Part shown: one piece after another, positions 46,392 to 56,328 of the stretch
Position numbering within the stretch: the stretch's first letter is position 1
Layout of the letters: each line of letters opens with the position of its first letter
Origin: an uncultured Flavobacteriaceae bacterium
GTDB lineage: Bacteria; Bacteroidota; Bacteroidia; Flavobacteriales; Flavobacteriaceae
Direction: 5' to 3'
Assembly (NCBI GenBank): GCA_947486785.1
Contig: CANKUU010000007.1
Coordinates: 1 to 64,000 of the forward strand
Length of the DNA stretch: 64,000 nucleotides
The notes under the pieces: model-generated
Databases searched by the model: none
What the model was told of the DNA's origin: nothing
The model's input: only the letters and a program-made list of their open reading frames with translations
Program-made: the position numbers and the translations under genes

Positions 46392-47132
46392 TTAAATTGC
46401 TTTTGCTTCGTTATGAAGTAAATCGATTAAATCATCAACATTATCAACCAATTTTACACTTCCTTTTGCTTCAGGTTTTTCAAATTTGGTATCTATTGTT
46501 TTGGCAGTCGCTTCAATGGGCTCTAAGACTCGGAGCGTTTTTTTTCTAGCCATCATAATACCACGCATATTAGGTATTCTAAGGTCACTTTCTTCTACTA
46601 AACCTTTTTGTCCTCCTATTATAAGAGGTAAAGTTGTTGTTATTGTTTCTTTTCCGCCATCTATTTCACGAATTGCTGTAGCTGTTGTTCCTTCAATTTC
46701 AAGACTTACACATGTATTTACAAAATTCATTTCTAGTAAGCTTGCTAAGATGCCAGGTACCATACCACCATTGTAATCGATAGATTCTCTACCTGCTATA
46801 ACCAAATCATATGCCCCAGCTTTAACAATTTCTGCCAATTGCTGAGCAACGTAAAAACCATCTGTTGGTTCTGCATTTACGCGAATAGCTTCATCAGCGC
46901 CAATTGCTAATGCTTTTCGTATGGTTGGTTCTGTTGTAGCTAAACCCACGTTGGCAACGTGTACAGTAGCACCTTGTTTTTCTTTAAACCACATCGCTCT
47001 TGTTAAACCAAATTCATCGTTTGGGTTAATTACAAACTGAACCCCATTCGTGTCAAATTTTAAATCACCGTCGGTGAAATTTATTTTGGAGGTCGTATCG
47101 GGTACGTTACTTAAACAAACTAATATTTTCAT
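46392..47132 (-). CDS. etfB: Electron transfer flavoprotein subunit beta
   Basis: 246 residues from ATG 47132. N-terminal MKILVCLSNVPDTTSKI, then NPNDEFGLTRAM, the AMP-binding LVIAGRESIDYNGGMVPG and the ETF-beta signature region DLRIPNMRGIMMARKK are present. The frame runs nine codons further upstream, but that extension lies over a promoter box (TATATTTG) and is rejected. First gene of the etfB-etfA pair and divergent from pdhB. Confidence 0.95.
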   Translation of the reverse strand: MKILVCLSNVPDTTSKINFTDGDLKFDTNGVQFVINPNDEFGLTRAMWFKEKQGATVHVANVGLATTEPTIRKALAIGADEAIRVNAEPTDGFYVAQQLAEIVKAGAYDLVIAGRESIDYNGGMVPGILASLLEMNFVNTCVSLEIEGTTATAIREIDGGKETITTTLPLIIGGQKGLVEESDLRIPNMRGIMMARKKTLRVLEPIEATAKTIDTKFEKPEAKGSVKLVDNVDDLIDLLHNEAKAI

Positions 47133-47156
47133 TATTAAGTCTTTAGAATGATGGCC

Positions 47157-47164
47157 CAAATATA
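47157..47164 (-). promoter_or_regulatory. Putative promoter box for etfB-etfA
   Basis: Minus strand TATATTTG matches TAnnTTTG, 24 bp before the chosen etfB ATG. Confidence 0.5.
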
Positions 47165-47253
47165 AGTATTAATTTTCAAATTTACTATGCATGCATAGTA
47201 AATTTTGTGACTTTTTTTGATTTATTGCTATGCTTTTTTGCGATATATTTTCT

Positions 47254-47261
47254 TATTTTTG
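47254..47261 (+). promoter_or_regulatory. Putative promoter box for pdhB
   Basis: TATTTTTG matches TAnnTTTG, 35 bp before the pdhB ATG. Confidence 0.5.
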
Positions 47262-47296
47262 CATGCATTTTTTGATGTAATAAAGAAACATACCCT

Positions 47297-48274
47297 ATGA
47301 AGACATTACAGTTTAGAGAAGCCATTTGTGAGGCCATGTCAGAAGAAATGAGAAAAGATGAGTCCATATACTTAATGGGTGAAGAAGTTGCTGAGTATAA
47401 TGGAGCCTACAAGGCTTCAAAAGGTATGCTTGATGAGTTTGGAGCAAAAAGAGTTATCGATACACCTATTTCTGAACTTGGATTTGCAGGCATAGGCGTT
47501 GGTTCTACAATGACGGGCAATCGACCTATTATTGAATTTATGACTTTTAATTTTGCCTTAGTTGGTATAGATCAAATTATTAACAATGCAGCAAAAATTC
47601 GCCAAATGTCGGGTGGGCAATTTCCTTGTCCAATTGTCTTTAGAGGTCCTACGGGCTCTGCAGGTCAGTTAGCTGCAACCCATTCTCAAGCATTTGAAAG
47701 TTGGTATGCAAACTGCCCCGGTCTAAAGGTGGTGGTTCCATCAAATCCAGCGGACGCCAAAGGCTTATTAAAAGCAGCTATTCGCGATAATGATCCAGTT
47801 ATTTTTATGGAGTCTGAGCAAATGTATGGTGATAAGGGTGAGGTTCCGGAAGGAGATTACATAGTGCCATTGGGTGTGGCTGATATTCGAAGAGAAGGTA
47901 AAGATGTTACCATTGTTTCTTTTGGTAAAATTATAAAAGAAGCAGACAAGGCAGCAGTTGAATTAGAAAAAGAAGGTGTTAGTTGTGAGATTATAGATCT
48001 ACGTACCATAAAACCAATGGATTATGAAGCAATTTTAACTTCTGTAAAGAAAACCAATAGGTTGGTAATTTTAGAAGAAGCTTGGCCTTTTGGTAATGTA
48101 GCAACTGAAATTACGTTTCATGTTCAAAAGCATGCTTTTGATTACCTAGATGCTCCGATAGAAAAAATTAATACGGCCGATACTCCTGCCCCATATTCTC
48201 CAGTTTTATTAGAGCAATGGTTACCAAACCATAAAGATGTTATAAATGCTGTAAATAGAGTGCTTTACAGGTAA
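47297..48274 (+). CDS. pdhB: Pyruvate dehydrogenase E1 component, beta subunit
   Basis: 325 residues. N-terminal LQFREAICEAMSEEMRKD, then GEEVAEYNGAYKASKGM with the TPP-contacting Glu, IDTPISELGFAGIGVGS, FRGPTGSAGQLAATHSQ and a C-terminal transketolase domain with EAWPFGNVATEI. It completes the E1 heterotetramer with PdhA encoded 20 kb upstream. Its own promoter box suggests separate control. Confidence 0.95.
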   Translation: MKTLQFREAICEAMSEEMRKDESIYLMGEEVAEYNGAYKASKGMLDEFGAKRVIDTPISELGFAGIGVGSTMTGNRPIIEFMTFNFALVGIDQIINNAAKIRQMSGGQFPCPIVFRGPTGSAGQLAATHSQAFESWYANCPGLKVVVPSNPADAKGLLKAAIRDNDPVIFMESEQMYGDKGEVPEGDYIVPLGVADIRREGKDVTIVSFGKIIKEADKAAVELEKEGVSCEIIDLRTIKPMDYEAILTSVKKTNRLVILEEAWPFGNVATEITFHVQKHAFDYLDAPIEKINTADTPAPYSPVLLEQWLPNHKDVINAVNRVLYR

Positions 48275-48391
48275 TCTTTATTACTGTAATACAAGATTAT
48301 TACTGAAATACAAGCTAAGCTAGTTTTGTAGCGTTTTCCCTGTTTATTCATACACAATATTTTAGTTGTGCGTTGTTATGATATATTTTAA

Positions 48392-50893
48392 ATGAAATAT
48401 TATTTTTTTTTAATACCATTTCTTTTAGTTTTTGGCTTAAACGCGCAATCAAAAGTTGGAGGTATTGTGGTTGATCATTTGGGTGAACCTGTGGCATTTG
48501 CAAATATTATTTTTAAGGACTCAAACGATGGTACTATCTCTGATGAAAATGGGCGATTTTATTTAGAATCAGATGATACCTACAAAACGCTTCTAGTTTC
48601 CTTTGTAGGTTATGAAGACAAAGAAATTACTTTGAGCAAGCAGGTGAGTTATGAAATGATAATAACGATGTCTGAAGCTGTAGAGCAACTAAATGAGGTG
48701 ATGCTTGTTGCGGGTAAGCAATCAAAAAAGAACAACCCAGCAATCGATATTTTACGTAAAATTTGGTCTAAAAAGCATATAAATGGCTTGCGTAAGTTTG
48801 ATCAATATGCTTTTGATAAATATGAAAAAGTAGAGTTTGATTTGAACACGATTGATAGTGCCTTAATGAAGAGCAAAGTTTTTAAAGGCCTTGAGTTTAT
48901 ATTTCAAGATTTGGATACCTCAAAAATTACTGGTAAGACTTACTTGCCAATATTCTTAACGGAGACCTTTTCAAAGGTTTACGGAGATCATATTTTAAAA
49001 GAAGAAAAAGAAGAGGTTTTAGGTAATAAAAACTCTGGTTTTGATAGCAATCAAGCAATTATTGCTTTTGTTGCAGATTTGTACCAAGAATACAATATTT
49101 ACGATAATTACTTAATTTTTTTTGATAAAAGCTTTACAAGTCCCCTCTCAAAAACAGGTATAGATACCTATAATTACGCGTTGCGCGATAGTGCTTTTAT
49201 TGATGATAAATGGTGTTACAATATTGTCTACTATCCTCGAAGAAAAAACGAATTAACTTTTAAAGGTGATTTTTGGGTGAATGACTCAACCTACGCAATT
49301 AAAAACATAAATTTAGAAGTTGCTAAAAGTGCGAACATTAATTGGGTAAAAGAAATTTATATCGAACAAGATTTTAAGTTAGTAAACGATTCAACTTTTC
49401 TCTTAGAGCGTGATTATATGCTGAGCGATTTTAGTTTTCGTAAAAAAGAAGAATCTCGAGGAGTTTATGGTAAGCGTACTACTGTTTATGATAATTATAG
49501 ATTTAATGAGGCAAAACCAAAAGATTTTTATAAAGTTAATAAAAACCGTTTTAATCTCGATTATACTAATAAAGATGATCATTTTTGGGTAGAGAATCGT
49601 CTTGAGCCATTAAATGCAGATGAAGCAGGTATTTATTCTTTACTAGATACGTTGAAAACTGTACCCAAATTTAAGTCTTATTATAACCTTGTAAGTGTTT
49701 TAGGATCTGGCTATGTCGCGATTGATAAATGGAATTTAGATATGGGCTCTGCTTATGATTTTTTTGGATATAATGAAGCCGAGGGTGCTCGAATTCGACT
49801 AGGAGCACGATCTTATTTTAGTGAAAATGATCTTTGGCGATTAGAAGGGTATTTGGCTTATGGTTTTAAAGATCACAAGTTTAAAACAGGTATTTCAGGA
49901 AAAGTTCTTTTAGATAAAGAAAGTAGACTAATTATAGCTGGTGGAAACCGAAGAGATATTGAACAACTTGGGGTAAGCTTATCGGCAACAAACGATGTTT
50001 TAGGACGAAGTATTGCTTCGTCATCGCTTTTAACCGTTGGTGCTAATAATATGCTCTCTAATATTAATTTGAGTGCTTTAAGTGTTGAAATAGAGTTGTT
50101 TACTAATTTAAAATTTGGTGTAGGCGGCACCTTTAGAAAACTTAGTTCAGCGTTGCCTAATTTCTTTAGTCTCGATTTTGTCGACTCAAAATCGCCAAGA
50201 GGCATTTCGTCTGAGATAAAACAATTTGATATAAATACCTTGCTAGTATATACCCCAAAAAAACAAACTATTGGCTTTGGAGTTGAGCAAAGAGTAATTA
50301 ATAATAATTATAGTACCCTAATCTTAAAATACTCGAAGGGTTTAAAAGGCGTAATAGATAGCGACTTTAACTATGATAAACTTCAATTTTCTTATAGTAA
50401 GCCATGGCATTTAGGTGGTTTTGGGCGTCTTTTTAGCACAATTGAGTTAGGTAAAACTTTTGGTGAAGTTCCTCTAGGTCTGCTAAGTGTAGTGCCAGGT
50501 AACCAAACTTATTTTTCTAATTATGGCACTTTTACAAATTTAGATTTTTACGAGTTTGTAACGGATACCTATGCGGCGCTGCATTTAGAGCATAATTTTA
50601 ACGGACGTATATTTTCAAGAATTCCGATAATTAAAAAATGGAATCTTCGAGAGGTAATTGCATTACGAGGAGTTTGGGGTTCACTGTCAGATGCCAATAA
50701 AGCATTGAGTGCCCCAGCAAATAGAAACAATCCTTTGCAAGCACCAACAGACCAAATTTATTATGAATATTCTTTTGGAATTGGTAACATATTTAAAATA
50801 TTACGAATCGATTTTAATTTTAGAGGTAATTATTTGGGTGCACCAAACGTAAGACCCTTTAGTGTAACAGGTACATTTGGGTTTAACTTTTAG
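48392..50893 (+). CDS. DUF5686 and carboxypeptidase-like regulatory domain protein
   Basis: 833 residues. A signal peptide (FFLIPFLLVFGLNAQ) is followed by a CarboxypepD_reg-like beta domain near 20-110 (GGIVVDHLGEPVAFANIIFKD seen as DHLGEPVAFANIIFKD; LLVSFVGYED). The remaining 700 residues have alternating amphipathic strands and end in Phe (GTFGFNF), as in outer-membrane beta barrels. The DUF5686 region starts around 115 (IDILRKIWSKKHINGLRKF). Function is unknown; an outer-membrane role is inferred. It lies between pdhB and ppa. Confidence 0.85.
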   Translation: MKYYFFLIPFLLVFGLNAQSKVGGIVVDHLGEPVAFANIIFKDSNDGTISDENGRFYLESDDTYKTLLVSFVGYEDKEITLSKQVSYEMIITMSEAVEQLNEVMLVAGKQSKKNNPAIDILRKIWSKKHINGLRKFDQYAFDKYEKVEFDLNTIDSALMKSKVFKGLEFIFQDLDTSKITGKTYLPIFLTETFSKVYGDHILKEEKEEVLGNKNSGFDSNQAIIAFVADLYQEYNIYDNYLIFFDKSFTSPLSKTGIDTYNYALRDSAFIDDKWCYNIVYYPRRKNELTFKGDFWVNDSTYAIKNINLEVAKSANINWVKEIYIEQDFKLVNDSTFLLERDYMLSDFSFRKKEESRGVYGKRTTVYDNYRFNEAKPKDFYKVNKNRFNLDYTNKDDHFWVENRLEPLNADEAGIYSLLDTLKTVPKFKSYYNLVSVLGSGYVAIDKWNLDMGSAYDFFGYNEAEGARIRLGARSYFSENDLWRLEGYLAYGFKDHKFKTGISGKVLLDKESRLIIAGGNRRDIEQLGVSLSATNDVLGRSIASSSLLTVGANNMLSNINLSALSVEIELFTNLKFGVGGTFRKLSSALPNFFSLDFVDSKSPRGISSEIKQFDINTLLVYTPKKQTIGFGVEQRVINNNYSTLILKYSKGLKGVIDSDFNYDKLQFSYSKPWHLGGFGRLFSTIELGKTFGEVPLGLLSVVPGNQTYFSNYGTFTNLDFYEFVTDTYAALHLEHNFNGRIFSRIPIIKKWNLREVIALRGVWGSLSDANKALSAPANRNNPLQAPTDQIYYEYSFGIGNIFKILRIDFNFRGNYLGAPNVRPFSVTGTFGFNF

Positions 50894-50962
50894 AAATTGG
50901 AATTGCAATTTAACAGTTGTAGATTCGTTTCACTTTTAATCATTAATGCATAAAAAATTTAG

Positions 50963-51487
50963 ATGAGTAAAGAGCAGATCACTTTTGACGTTTTAATTGA
51001 GATTCCAAAAGGAAGTAGAAATAAATATGAATATGATTTTACATTACATAAAATTAGATTTGACCGTACCTTATTCTCTTCAATGATGTACCCAGGTGAC
51101 TATGGTTTTATTCCAGAAACTTTGGCTTTAGATAAAGACCCCTTAGATGTGTTGGTGATGTGTACAGAACCAACCTACCCTATGGTTGTAGTTGAAGTAA
51201 AGCCAATCGGAGTATTTCATATGGCAGACGAGAAGGGGCCTGATGAAAAAATTATATGCGTTCCTGTTTCTGATCCAATTTGGAATCAAAAGAATGATTT
51301 AGGCGATATTAACCCGCATCGACTAAAAGAAATCGAACACTTTTTTCAGGTGTATAAAGACTTAGAGAAAAAGAAAGTTGATGTTGGAGGTTGGGGAGAT
51401 GCTGATGAGGCTCGTAAAATATATTTCGAATGCAAAAAACGTTACGACGATAGCGAGCATAAAAAGAAACGAACATTTACCATTTAA
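50963..51487 (+). CDS. ppa: Inorganic pyrophosphatase, soluble family I
   Basis: 174 residues. Family I features: IEIPKGSRNKYEYD, YPGDYGFIPETLA and the acidic signature DKDPLDVLVM that binds magnesium; later DEKIICVPVSDP. It hydrolyses pyrophosphate in the cytoplasm. The membrane-bound pyrophosphatase gene follows 119 bp later with its own promoter box, so the cell can either dissipate or conserve pyrophosphate energy. Confidence 0.95.
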   Translation: MSKEQITFDVLIEIPKGSRNKYEYDFTLHKIRFDRTLFSSMMYPGDYGFIPETLALDKDPLDVLVMCTEPTYPMVVVEVKPIGVFHMADEKGPDEKIICVPVSDPIWNQKNDLGDINPHRLKEIEHFFQVYKDLEKKKVDVGGWGDADEARKIYFECKKRYDDSEHKKKRTFTI

Positions 51488-51515
51488 CGGTATTTGTAAA
51501 AAAAAAGCAAAAACA

Positions 51516-51549
51516 AGCCTCTTTAGATTTAAAATAGAGGCTTTTTTTA
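51516..51549 (+). terminator. Terminator after ppa
   Basis: AAGCCTCTTTA and TAGAGGCTT form a hairpin followed by seven T, about 30 bp after the stop. Confidence 0.85.
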
Positions 51550-51565
51550 TTCTCCTCATTTTCAT

Positions 51566-51573
51566 TACTTTTG
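51566..51573 (+). promoter_or_regulatory. Putative promoter box for hppA
   Basis: TACTTTTG matches TAnnTTTG, 32 bp before the hppA ATG and directly after the ppa terminator. Confidence 0.55.
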
Positions 51574-51605
51574 CCGCGCTAAAAACACTCAAATAAAAAT
51601 TTTGT

Positions 51606-54041
51606 ATGGATTCAATTATGATTTATATGCCAATTTTAATGGCATTTATAGGGCTAATATACATGGGTATAAAAAGGACATGGGTATTAAAGCAAGATGC
51701 CGGTGATGGTAAAATGAAAGAAATTTCAGATCATATCTACGAAGGTGCTCTGGCTTTTTTAAGTGCCGAATATCGATTGCTAGCTATTTTTGTAGTGGTC
51801 GTTAGTATCTTACTAGCAATCGTTTCGTTTGTAGTACCTACAACGCATTGGTTAATTGTAATTGCTTTTATATTTGGAGCTGTATTTTCGGCTTTTGCAG
51901 GTAATATAGGTATGAAAATAGCAACGAAAACTAATGTAAGAACAACCCAGGCTGCAAGAACAAGTTTGCCAAATGCCCTAAATATATCTTTTGGTGGTGG
52001 TACTGTAATGGGACTTGGCGTTGCAGGTTTAGCGGTTTTAGGTTTAACGTTTTTCTTTATTATTTTCTTTCATGTTTTTATGGGAGGTATTTGGACCAAT
52101 ACGGCAGATATGACTATTGTTTTAGAAACTTTAGCTGGTTTTTCTCTTGGTGCAGAATCTATCGCTTTGTTTGCTCGTGTGGGTGGAGGTATCTATACCA
52201 AAGCAGCCGATGTAGGTGCAGATTTAGTAGGTAAAGTTGAAGCTGGTATTCCTGAAGATGATCCTCGTAACCCTGCTACAATTGCAGATAACGTAGGTGA
52301 TAATGTTGGAGATGTAGCTGGTATGGGTGCCGATTTATTTGGTTCGTATGTTGCTACTGTTTTAGCGGCGATGGTTTTAGGTAATTACGTAATAAAAGAT
52401 ATGGGAGGCAGTATTTCTGACACTTTTGGCGGAATTGGTCCTATTTTATTGCCCATGGCTATTGCAGGTGTGGGTATTATAATATCCATTATTGGCGCCA
52501 TGTTGGTTAAAATAAAAAATAATGATGCTAAAGAATCAGAAGTGATGGGAGCCTTAAATATTGGTAACTGGACCTCTATTGCTTTAGTGGCAGCAGCATG
52601 CTTTGGATTATGTAAGTGGATGCTTCCAGAAACCATGCAAATGGAATTTTTCGGTGAAGGTTTGGTAGAAATTTCTTCTATGCGTGTTTTTGGTGCCACA
52701 ATAGTTGGGTTAGTTGTAGGAGCTGTGATTTCTTCAGTAACAGAATATTATACCGGTTTAGGTAAAAAACCAATTTTAAAAATAGTACAGCAATCTAGCA
52801 CAGGGGCAGGAACAAATATTATTGCAGGTTTAGCAACAGGTATGATCTCTACCTTTCCATCTGTATTATTATTTGCCGGAGCTATTTGGGCATCTTATGC
52901 TTTTGCTGGTTTTTATGGTGTGGCGTTAGCTGCCTCTGCAATGATGGCTACAACTGCAATGCAATTGGCTATTGATGCTTTTGGTCCTATATCAGATAAT
53001 GCAGGTGGTATTGCTGAAATGAGTGAGCAAGATCCTATCGTAAGAGAACGTACAGATATATTAGATTCTGTTGGAAATACAACAGCAGCAACAGGAAAAG
53101 GTTTTGCGATTGCTTCCGCTGCTTTAACATCTTTAGCGCTATTTGCAGCATACGTAACCTTTACCGGAATTGATGGAATTAACATTTTTAAAGCTCCAGT
53201 ATTAGCTATGTTATTTGTTGGGGCAATGGTACCTGTAGTTTTTTCGGCCTTGGCAATGAATGCGGTCGGTAAAGCTGCGATGGAAATGGTGCAAGAAGTA
53301 AGAAGACAGTTTAGAGAAATTCCCGGTATTATGGAGGGTACTGGTAAGCCCGAATATGATAAATGTGTTGCTATTTCAACTGAGGCCTCTTTAAAAGAAA
53401 TGATGTTGCCAGGTTTATTAACGATTGGTTTTCCTTTAATCATAGCTTTTGTTCCTTTACTATTCGGAATGAATAGATTAGCTATTGCAGAAATGCTTGG
53501 TGGTTATATGGCTGGTGTTACCGTAAGTGGGGTGCTTTGGGCAATCTTTCAAAATAATGCTGGTGGTGCATGGGATAATGCTAAGAAATCTTTTGAAGCA
53601 GGTGTAGAAATTAATGGAGAGATGACCTATAAGGGTTCAGAGGCACATAAGGCAGCAGTAACTGGTGATACTGTAGGAGATCCGTTTAAAGATACATCAG
53701 GGCCCTCAATGAATATTTTAATTAAATTAACATGTTTAATAGGTTTAGTAATTGCCCCAATATTAGGAGGGCATGCTTTAGTCGATGGTATTGGTATAAC
53801 TAAAGTAGATGGTACTGTAGTTTCTATTACTGAGGATGGTATTATCGAGAGCAAGAATGTTGAAAAAAACTTCCTGATTGAAATAAGTAATACAACAGAT
53901 GGCTCTTTTAAAGCTGTTGTTCGTTCTACTTACAATGAGATGGGAGAGGAAAAGAAAGAAGTAAAAGAATTTATTGCAAAAACAAAAGCTGAGCTTGAGA
54001 CTTTGGTTGAGGCTTATAAAAATAAAGTAGATCGCAGATAA
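51606..54041 (+). CDS. hppA: Membrane-bound ion-pumping pyrophosphatase
   Basis: 811 residues with about 16 membrane helices. The pyrophosphate site is unmistakable: [20 protein letters not shown] and [18 protein letters not shown], and later [16 protein letters not shown] and [15 protein letters not shown]. The segment [10 protein letters not shown] has Ala where potassium-independent enzymes have Lys, so a K+-dependent type is inferred. Whether it pumps Na+, H+ or both cannot be read by eye. After the last helix there is a soluble tail of about 80 residues ([11 protein letters not shown] ... [12 protein letters not shown]), longer than in many relatives. Single gene with strong terminator. 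Confidence 0.95.
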   Translation: MDSIMIYMPILMAFIGLIYMGIKRTWVLKQDAGDGKMKEISDHIYEGALAFLSAEYRLLAIFVVVVSILLAIVSFVVPTTHWLIVIAFIFGAVFSAFAGNIGMKIATKTNVRTTQAARTSLPNALNISFGGGTVMGLGVAGLAVLGLTFFFIIFFHVFMGGIWTNTADMTIVLETLAGFSLGAESIALFARVGGGIYTKAADVGADLVGKVEAGIPEDDPRNPATIADNVGDNVGDVAGMGADLFGSYVATVLAAMVLGNYVIKDMGGSISDTFGGIGPILLPMAIAGVGIIISIIGAMLVKIKNNDAKESEVMGALNIGNWTSIALVAAACFGLCKWMLPETMQMEFFGEGLVEISSMRVFGATIVGLVVGAVISSVTEYYTGLGKKPILKIVQQSSTGAGTNIIAGLATGMISTFPSVLLFAGAIWASYAFAGFYGVALAASAMMATTAMQLAIDAFGPISDNAGGIAEMSEQDPIVRERTDILDSVGNTTAATGKGFAIASAALTSLALFAAYVTFTGIDGINIFKAPVLAMLFVGAMVPVVFSALAMNAVGKAAMEMVQEVRRQFREIPGIMEGTGKPEYDKCVAISTEASLKEMMLPGLLTIGFPLIIAFVPLLFGMNRLAIAEMLGGYMAGVTVSGVLWAIFQNNAGGAWDNAKKSFEAGVEINGEMTYKGSEAHKAAVTGDTVGDPFKDTSGPSMNILIKLTCLIGLVIAPILGGHALVDGIGITKVDGTVVSITEDGIIESKNVEKNFLIEISNTTDGSFKAVVRSTYNEMGEEKKEVKEFIAKTKAELETLVEAYKNKVDRR

Positions 54042-54062
54042 TTTTTTCTATACATTAAAAAA

Positions 54063-54105
54063 AAAACTGTTTAAGGAAGCAATCTTCTTTAAACAGTTTT
54101 TTTTT
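54063..54105 (+). terminator. Terminator after hppA
   Basis: AAAACTGTTTAAGGAAG and CTTCTTTAAACAGTTTT make a long hairpin with a CAAT loop flanked by A- and T-runs, so it may work in both directions. Confidence 0.9.
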
Positions 54106-54580
54106 AAACTAAAAATGCGAGTAATAGCTCATTAATAATTCGGTAAGATTTACAATTATAGCAACCTCGCAATAGACTATATCTCATATTACTGCTATTA
54201 GTTAGCTGTTTTTTGCTTTCTGTAAATACGCTAGATAAGTGATAAAAAACACGTCGCACTTCTTGTCATTTTTTTATGAGTACTAATTCATCATTTTAAT
54301 ACGTATTATGCTATGACAGGTTTAAAATTCGAATTTAATTTTCTATGACTAATCTCTAATCTTCAAAAAGCTTTTTTGTGGTTTCATAATTTATTTTTCA
54401 TAAAGCTGCTAAAAATTAGAATAGAAGTAAAACTCGCTTTCTAATATTTTAATATGTGAGTTGATTGTGTCGATAGATACTTACATGTAATCAAGATTGA
54501 AGTATATTCAAGTGTGTAAAATGTTACTTTATTACGGTAGTAGGATTTTTTTTGATCTTAAGATTTGTATTTTTGAAGGT
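54106..54580. other. Intergenic region before the App1-domain gene
   Basis: 475 bp without a gene. The frame of the App1 protein is open back to ATG 54497, but the extra 28 residues do not look like part of the family. No repeat or RNA fold noticed. Confidence 0.45.
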
Positions 54581-55585
54581 ATGAGTTGGTTCGGTAAAAA
54601 AGATAAATTACAGCTAATAGCTTTTCAAACTTATGGCACCGAAGCTCACTTTTATGCTAGAGGTCGAGCGCTTGAAGATGAAAATATAGATCTTGCAGCG
54701 AAAGGTTTCTTTAAACTTTTTGTCAATTCATTAAAACGTTTTGAAACAGATGAAATTAAAAATGCCTCAGTTATAATTCGGCTTTCTAATGGAAAAATTT
54801 TTGAGGGTATCACCAATAAGAATGGTTATTATTTGATAAATGAACCCGCTGAAGGTTTAAATCAAATGATTAACGAAGAGGGTTGGTTGCAGTACAAGAT
54901 CTCTTTTGAATCGGCTACTTTAAAAACAAGAATTTTGCACAAGAATAGTTTCTCTGGCGAAATGCTAATACCGTCTAAAAGTTCAAAATTTGGAGTAATT
55001 AGCGACATTGATGATACTATCTTACATACGGGGGTGTCCTCCTCGTTAAAATGGAGGGTGGTTTTTAATACCTTTTTTAAAAATGTAGATAAGCGAATGC
55101 CACTAGAAGGTTCGGCTAGGTTTTACCATCTATTACATAAAGGTGTATCTGGAAATGAAGCTAATCCTATATTTTATGTAAGCCATAGCCCTTGGAACTT
55201 ATATCGATATTTAGAACTTTTTCTCAAAAAAAATAATTTTCCCAAAGGGCCAATTTTATTGCGAAGTATTTCTGACTTTGGAAGTTTAAAAAATCGCAAA
55301 CAAAAGCCTCAAAAGCAAAAGGAGATAGAAAATATTTTTAAATCTAATCCTAGATTGCGATTTATATTAATTGGTGATAGTGGTGAACTTGATGCTGATA
55401 TTTATATCGCAATTTCTAAAGAATATCCTAATCAGGTTGCGGCTATTTATTTGCGAAGCGTAAAGCATAAAAAAAAGATGCTACGTGTTCGTAAACTAGT
55501 AGAAAACCATAAAAACACACTTATTTTATTAGTAGATAAAAGCGAAGATGCTATTAAGCATGCTAGGCAAAATGGTTTTATATAA
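54581..55585 (+). CDS. App1-family phosphatase domain protein (DUF2183)
   Basis: 334 residues from ATG 54581 (MSWFGKKDKLQL). The C-terminal half carries the HAD-like App1 catalytic motif GVISDIDDTILHTGV (DxDxT), then FYVSHSPWNLYRYL and LIGDSGELDADIYI. The N-terminal part with ITNKNGYYLI resembles a beta-sandwich found ahead of this domain. Yeast App1 is a phosphatidate phosphatase, but the bacterial substrate is not proven. The gene is monocistronic and convergent with pepE. Confidence 0.87.
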   Translation: MSWFGKKDKLQLIAFQTYGTEAHFYARGRALEDENIDLAAKGFFKLFVNSLKRFETDEIKNASVIIRLSNGKIFEGITNKNGYYLINEPAEGLNQMINEEGWLQYKISFESATLKTRILHKNSFSGEMLIPSKSSKFGVISDIDDTILHTGVSSSLKWRVVFNTFFKNVDKRMPLEGSARFYHLLHKGVSGNEANPIFYVSHSPWNLYRYLELFLKKNNFPKGPILLRSISDFGSLKNRKQKPQKQKEIENIFKSNPRLRFILIGDSGELDADIYIAISKEYPNQVAAIYLRSVKHKKKMLRVRKLVENHKNTLILLVDKSEDAIKHARQNGFI

Positions 55586-55616
55586 AAAAATGTGTAAATC
55601 TATTTCGTAGACAGTA

Positions 55617-56327
55617 TTAATGTAGAAAATCTAAAGACGAATTTGCGTCAAGTTCAAAGGGTACTTTGTTTTGTTCAAAAATTCTTGCTGTAAGTCCATC
55701 ACCTATTAATTTTAAGGTGTTGTTTTGTACCCGCACCCAGCTTCCTTCTCTAAGGCCAACAACAGGTGTACTGTTAAACTTATGAAACTCCTTAATTCTA
55801 GTTTCTCTGGTCTCTCCTTTATGTGTTGAATTTGGTTGAGGATCTAAATAATGCGGATTAATGTTAAACGGAACAACGCTTAATGTGTTAAAACTAGGCG
55901 GATAAACAATCGGCATATCATTAGTAGTCTTAATACTTGGTCCAGCAATGTTGCTTCCTGCACTAGTTCCAAGATAAGGAGTCCCATTTTTAATAATTTT
56001 CTGTAAAGGTTTTATTAGTTTAAGCCGGTAGAGCTCATTCACAAGAACAAAAGAATTTCCTCCTCCTGTAAAAATACCTTTGGCATTGCTAATGGTTTCA
56101 GCTGGGTTTTCAAATCTGTGAATACTACGAATTTCTTTATCTATTTTTTCAAACGCTGTTTTTGCAATAGTCTCATAGGTGTCAAAAGAAATTCCACTAG
56201 GCTGGGCGTAGGGAATAAAAATCACCTCGTCGGTGTTCTTAAAAAGTTCGCATAAAGATTCTAAAAGATAATCGAGATAAGTGCCCTTGTAGAGCGTAGA
56301 AGTGCTTGCGAGAATACAGTTGGTCAT
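55617..56327 (-). CDS. pepE: Dipeptidase E / peptidase E (S51 family)
   Basis: 236 residues from ATG 56327. The S51 serine nucleophile is in LGTSAGSNIAGPSI; upstream are the GIFTGGGNSFVLV and FIPYAQ segments, and the late motif VVGLREGSWVRV. PepE cleaves Asp-X dipeptides in the cytoplasm. The open frame reaches 56357, overlapping the kinase gene upstream, but the inner ATG gives the usual N-terminus. It follows the kinase with only a base or so between, so they form an operon. Confidence 0.9.
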   Translation of the reverse strand: MTNCILASTSTLYKGTYLDYLLESLCELFKNTDEVIFIPYAQPSGISFDTYETIAKTAFEKIDKEIRSIHRFENPAETISNAKGIFTGGGNSFVLVNELYRLKLIKPLQKIIKNGTPYLGTSAGSNIAGPSIKTTNDMPIVYPPSFNTLSVVPFNINPHYLDPQPNSTHKGETRETRIKEFHKFNSTPVVGLREGSWVRVQNNTLKLIGDGLTARIFEQNKVPFELDANSSLDFLH

Positions 56328-56328
56328 C

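Noticed and set aside
54497-54580. N-terminal extension of the App1-domain protein
   Set aside because: The extra residues are hydrophobic and unlike the family; ATG 54581 gives a better N-terminus.
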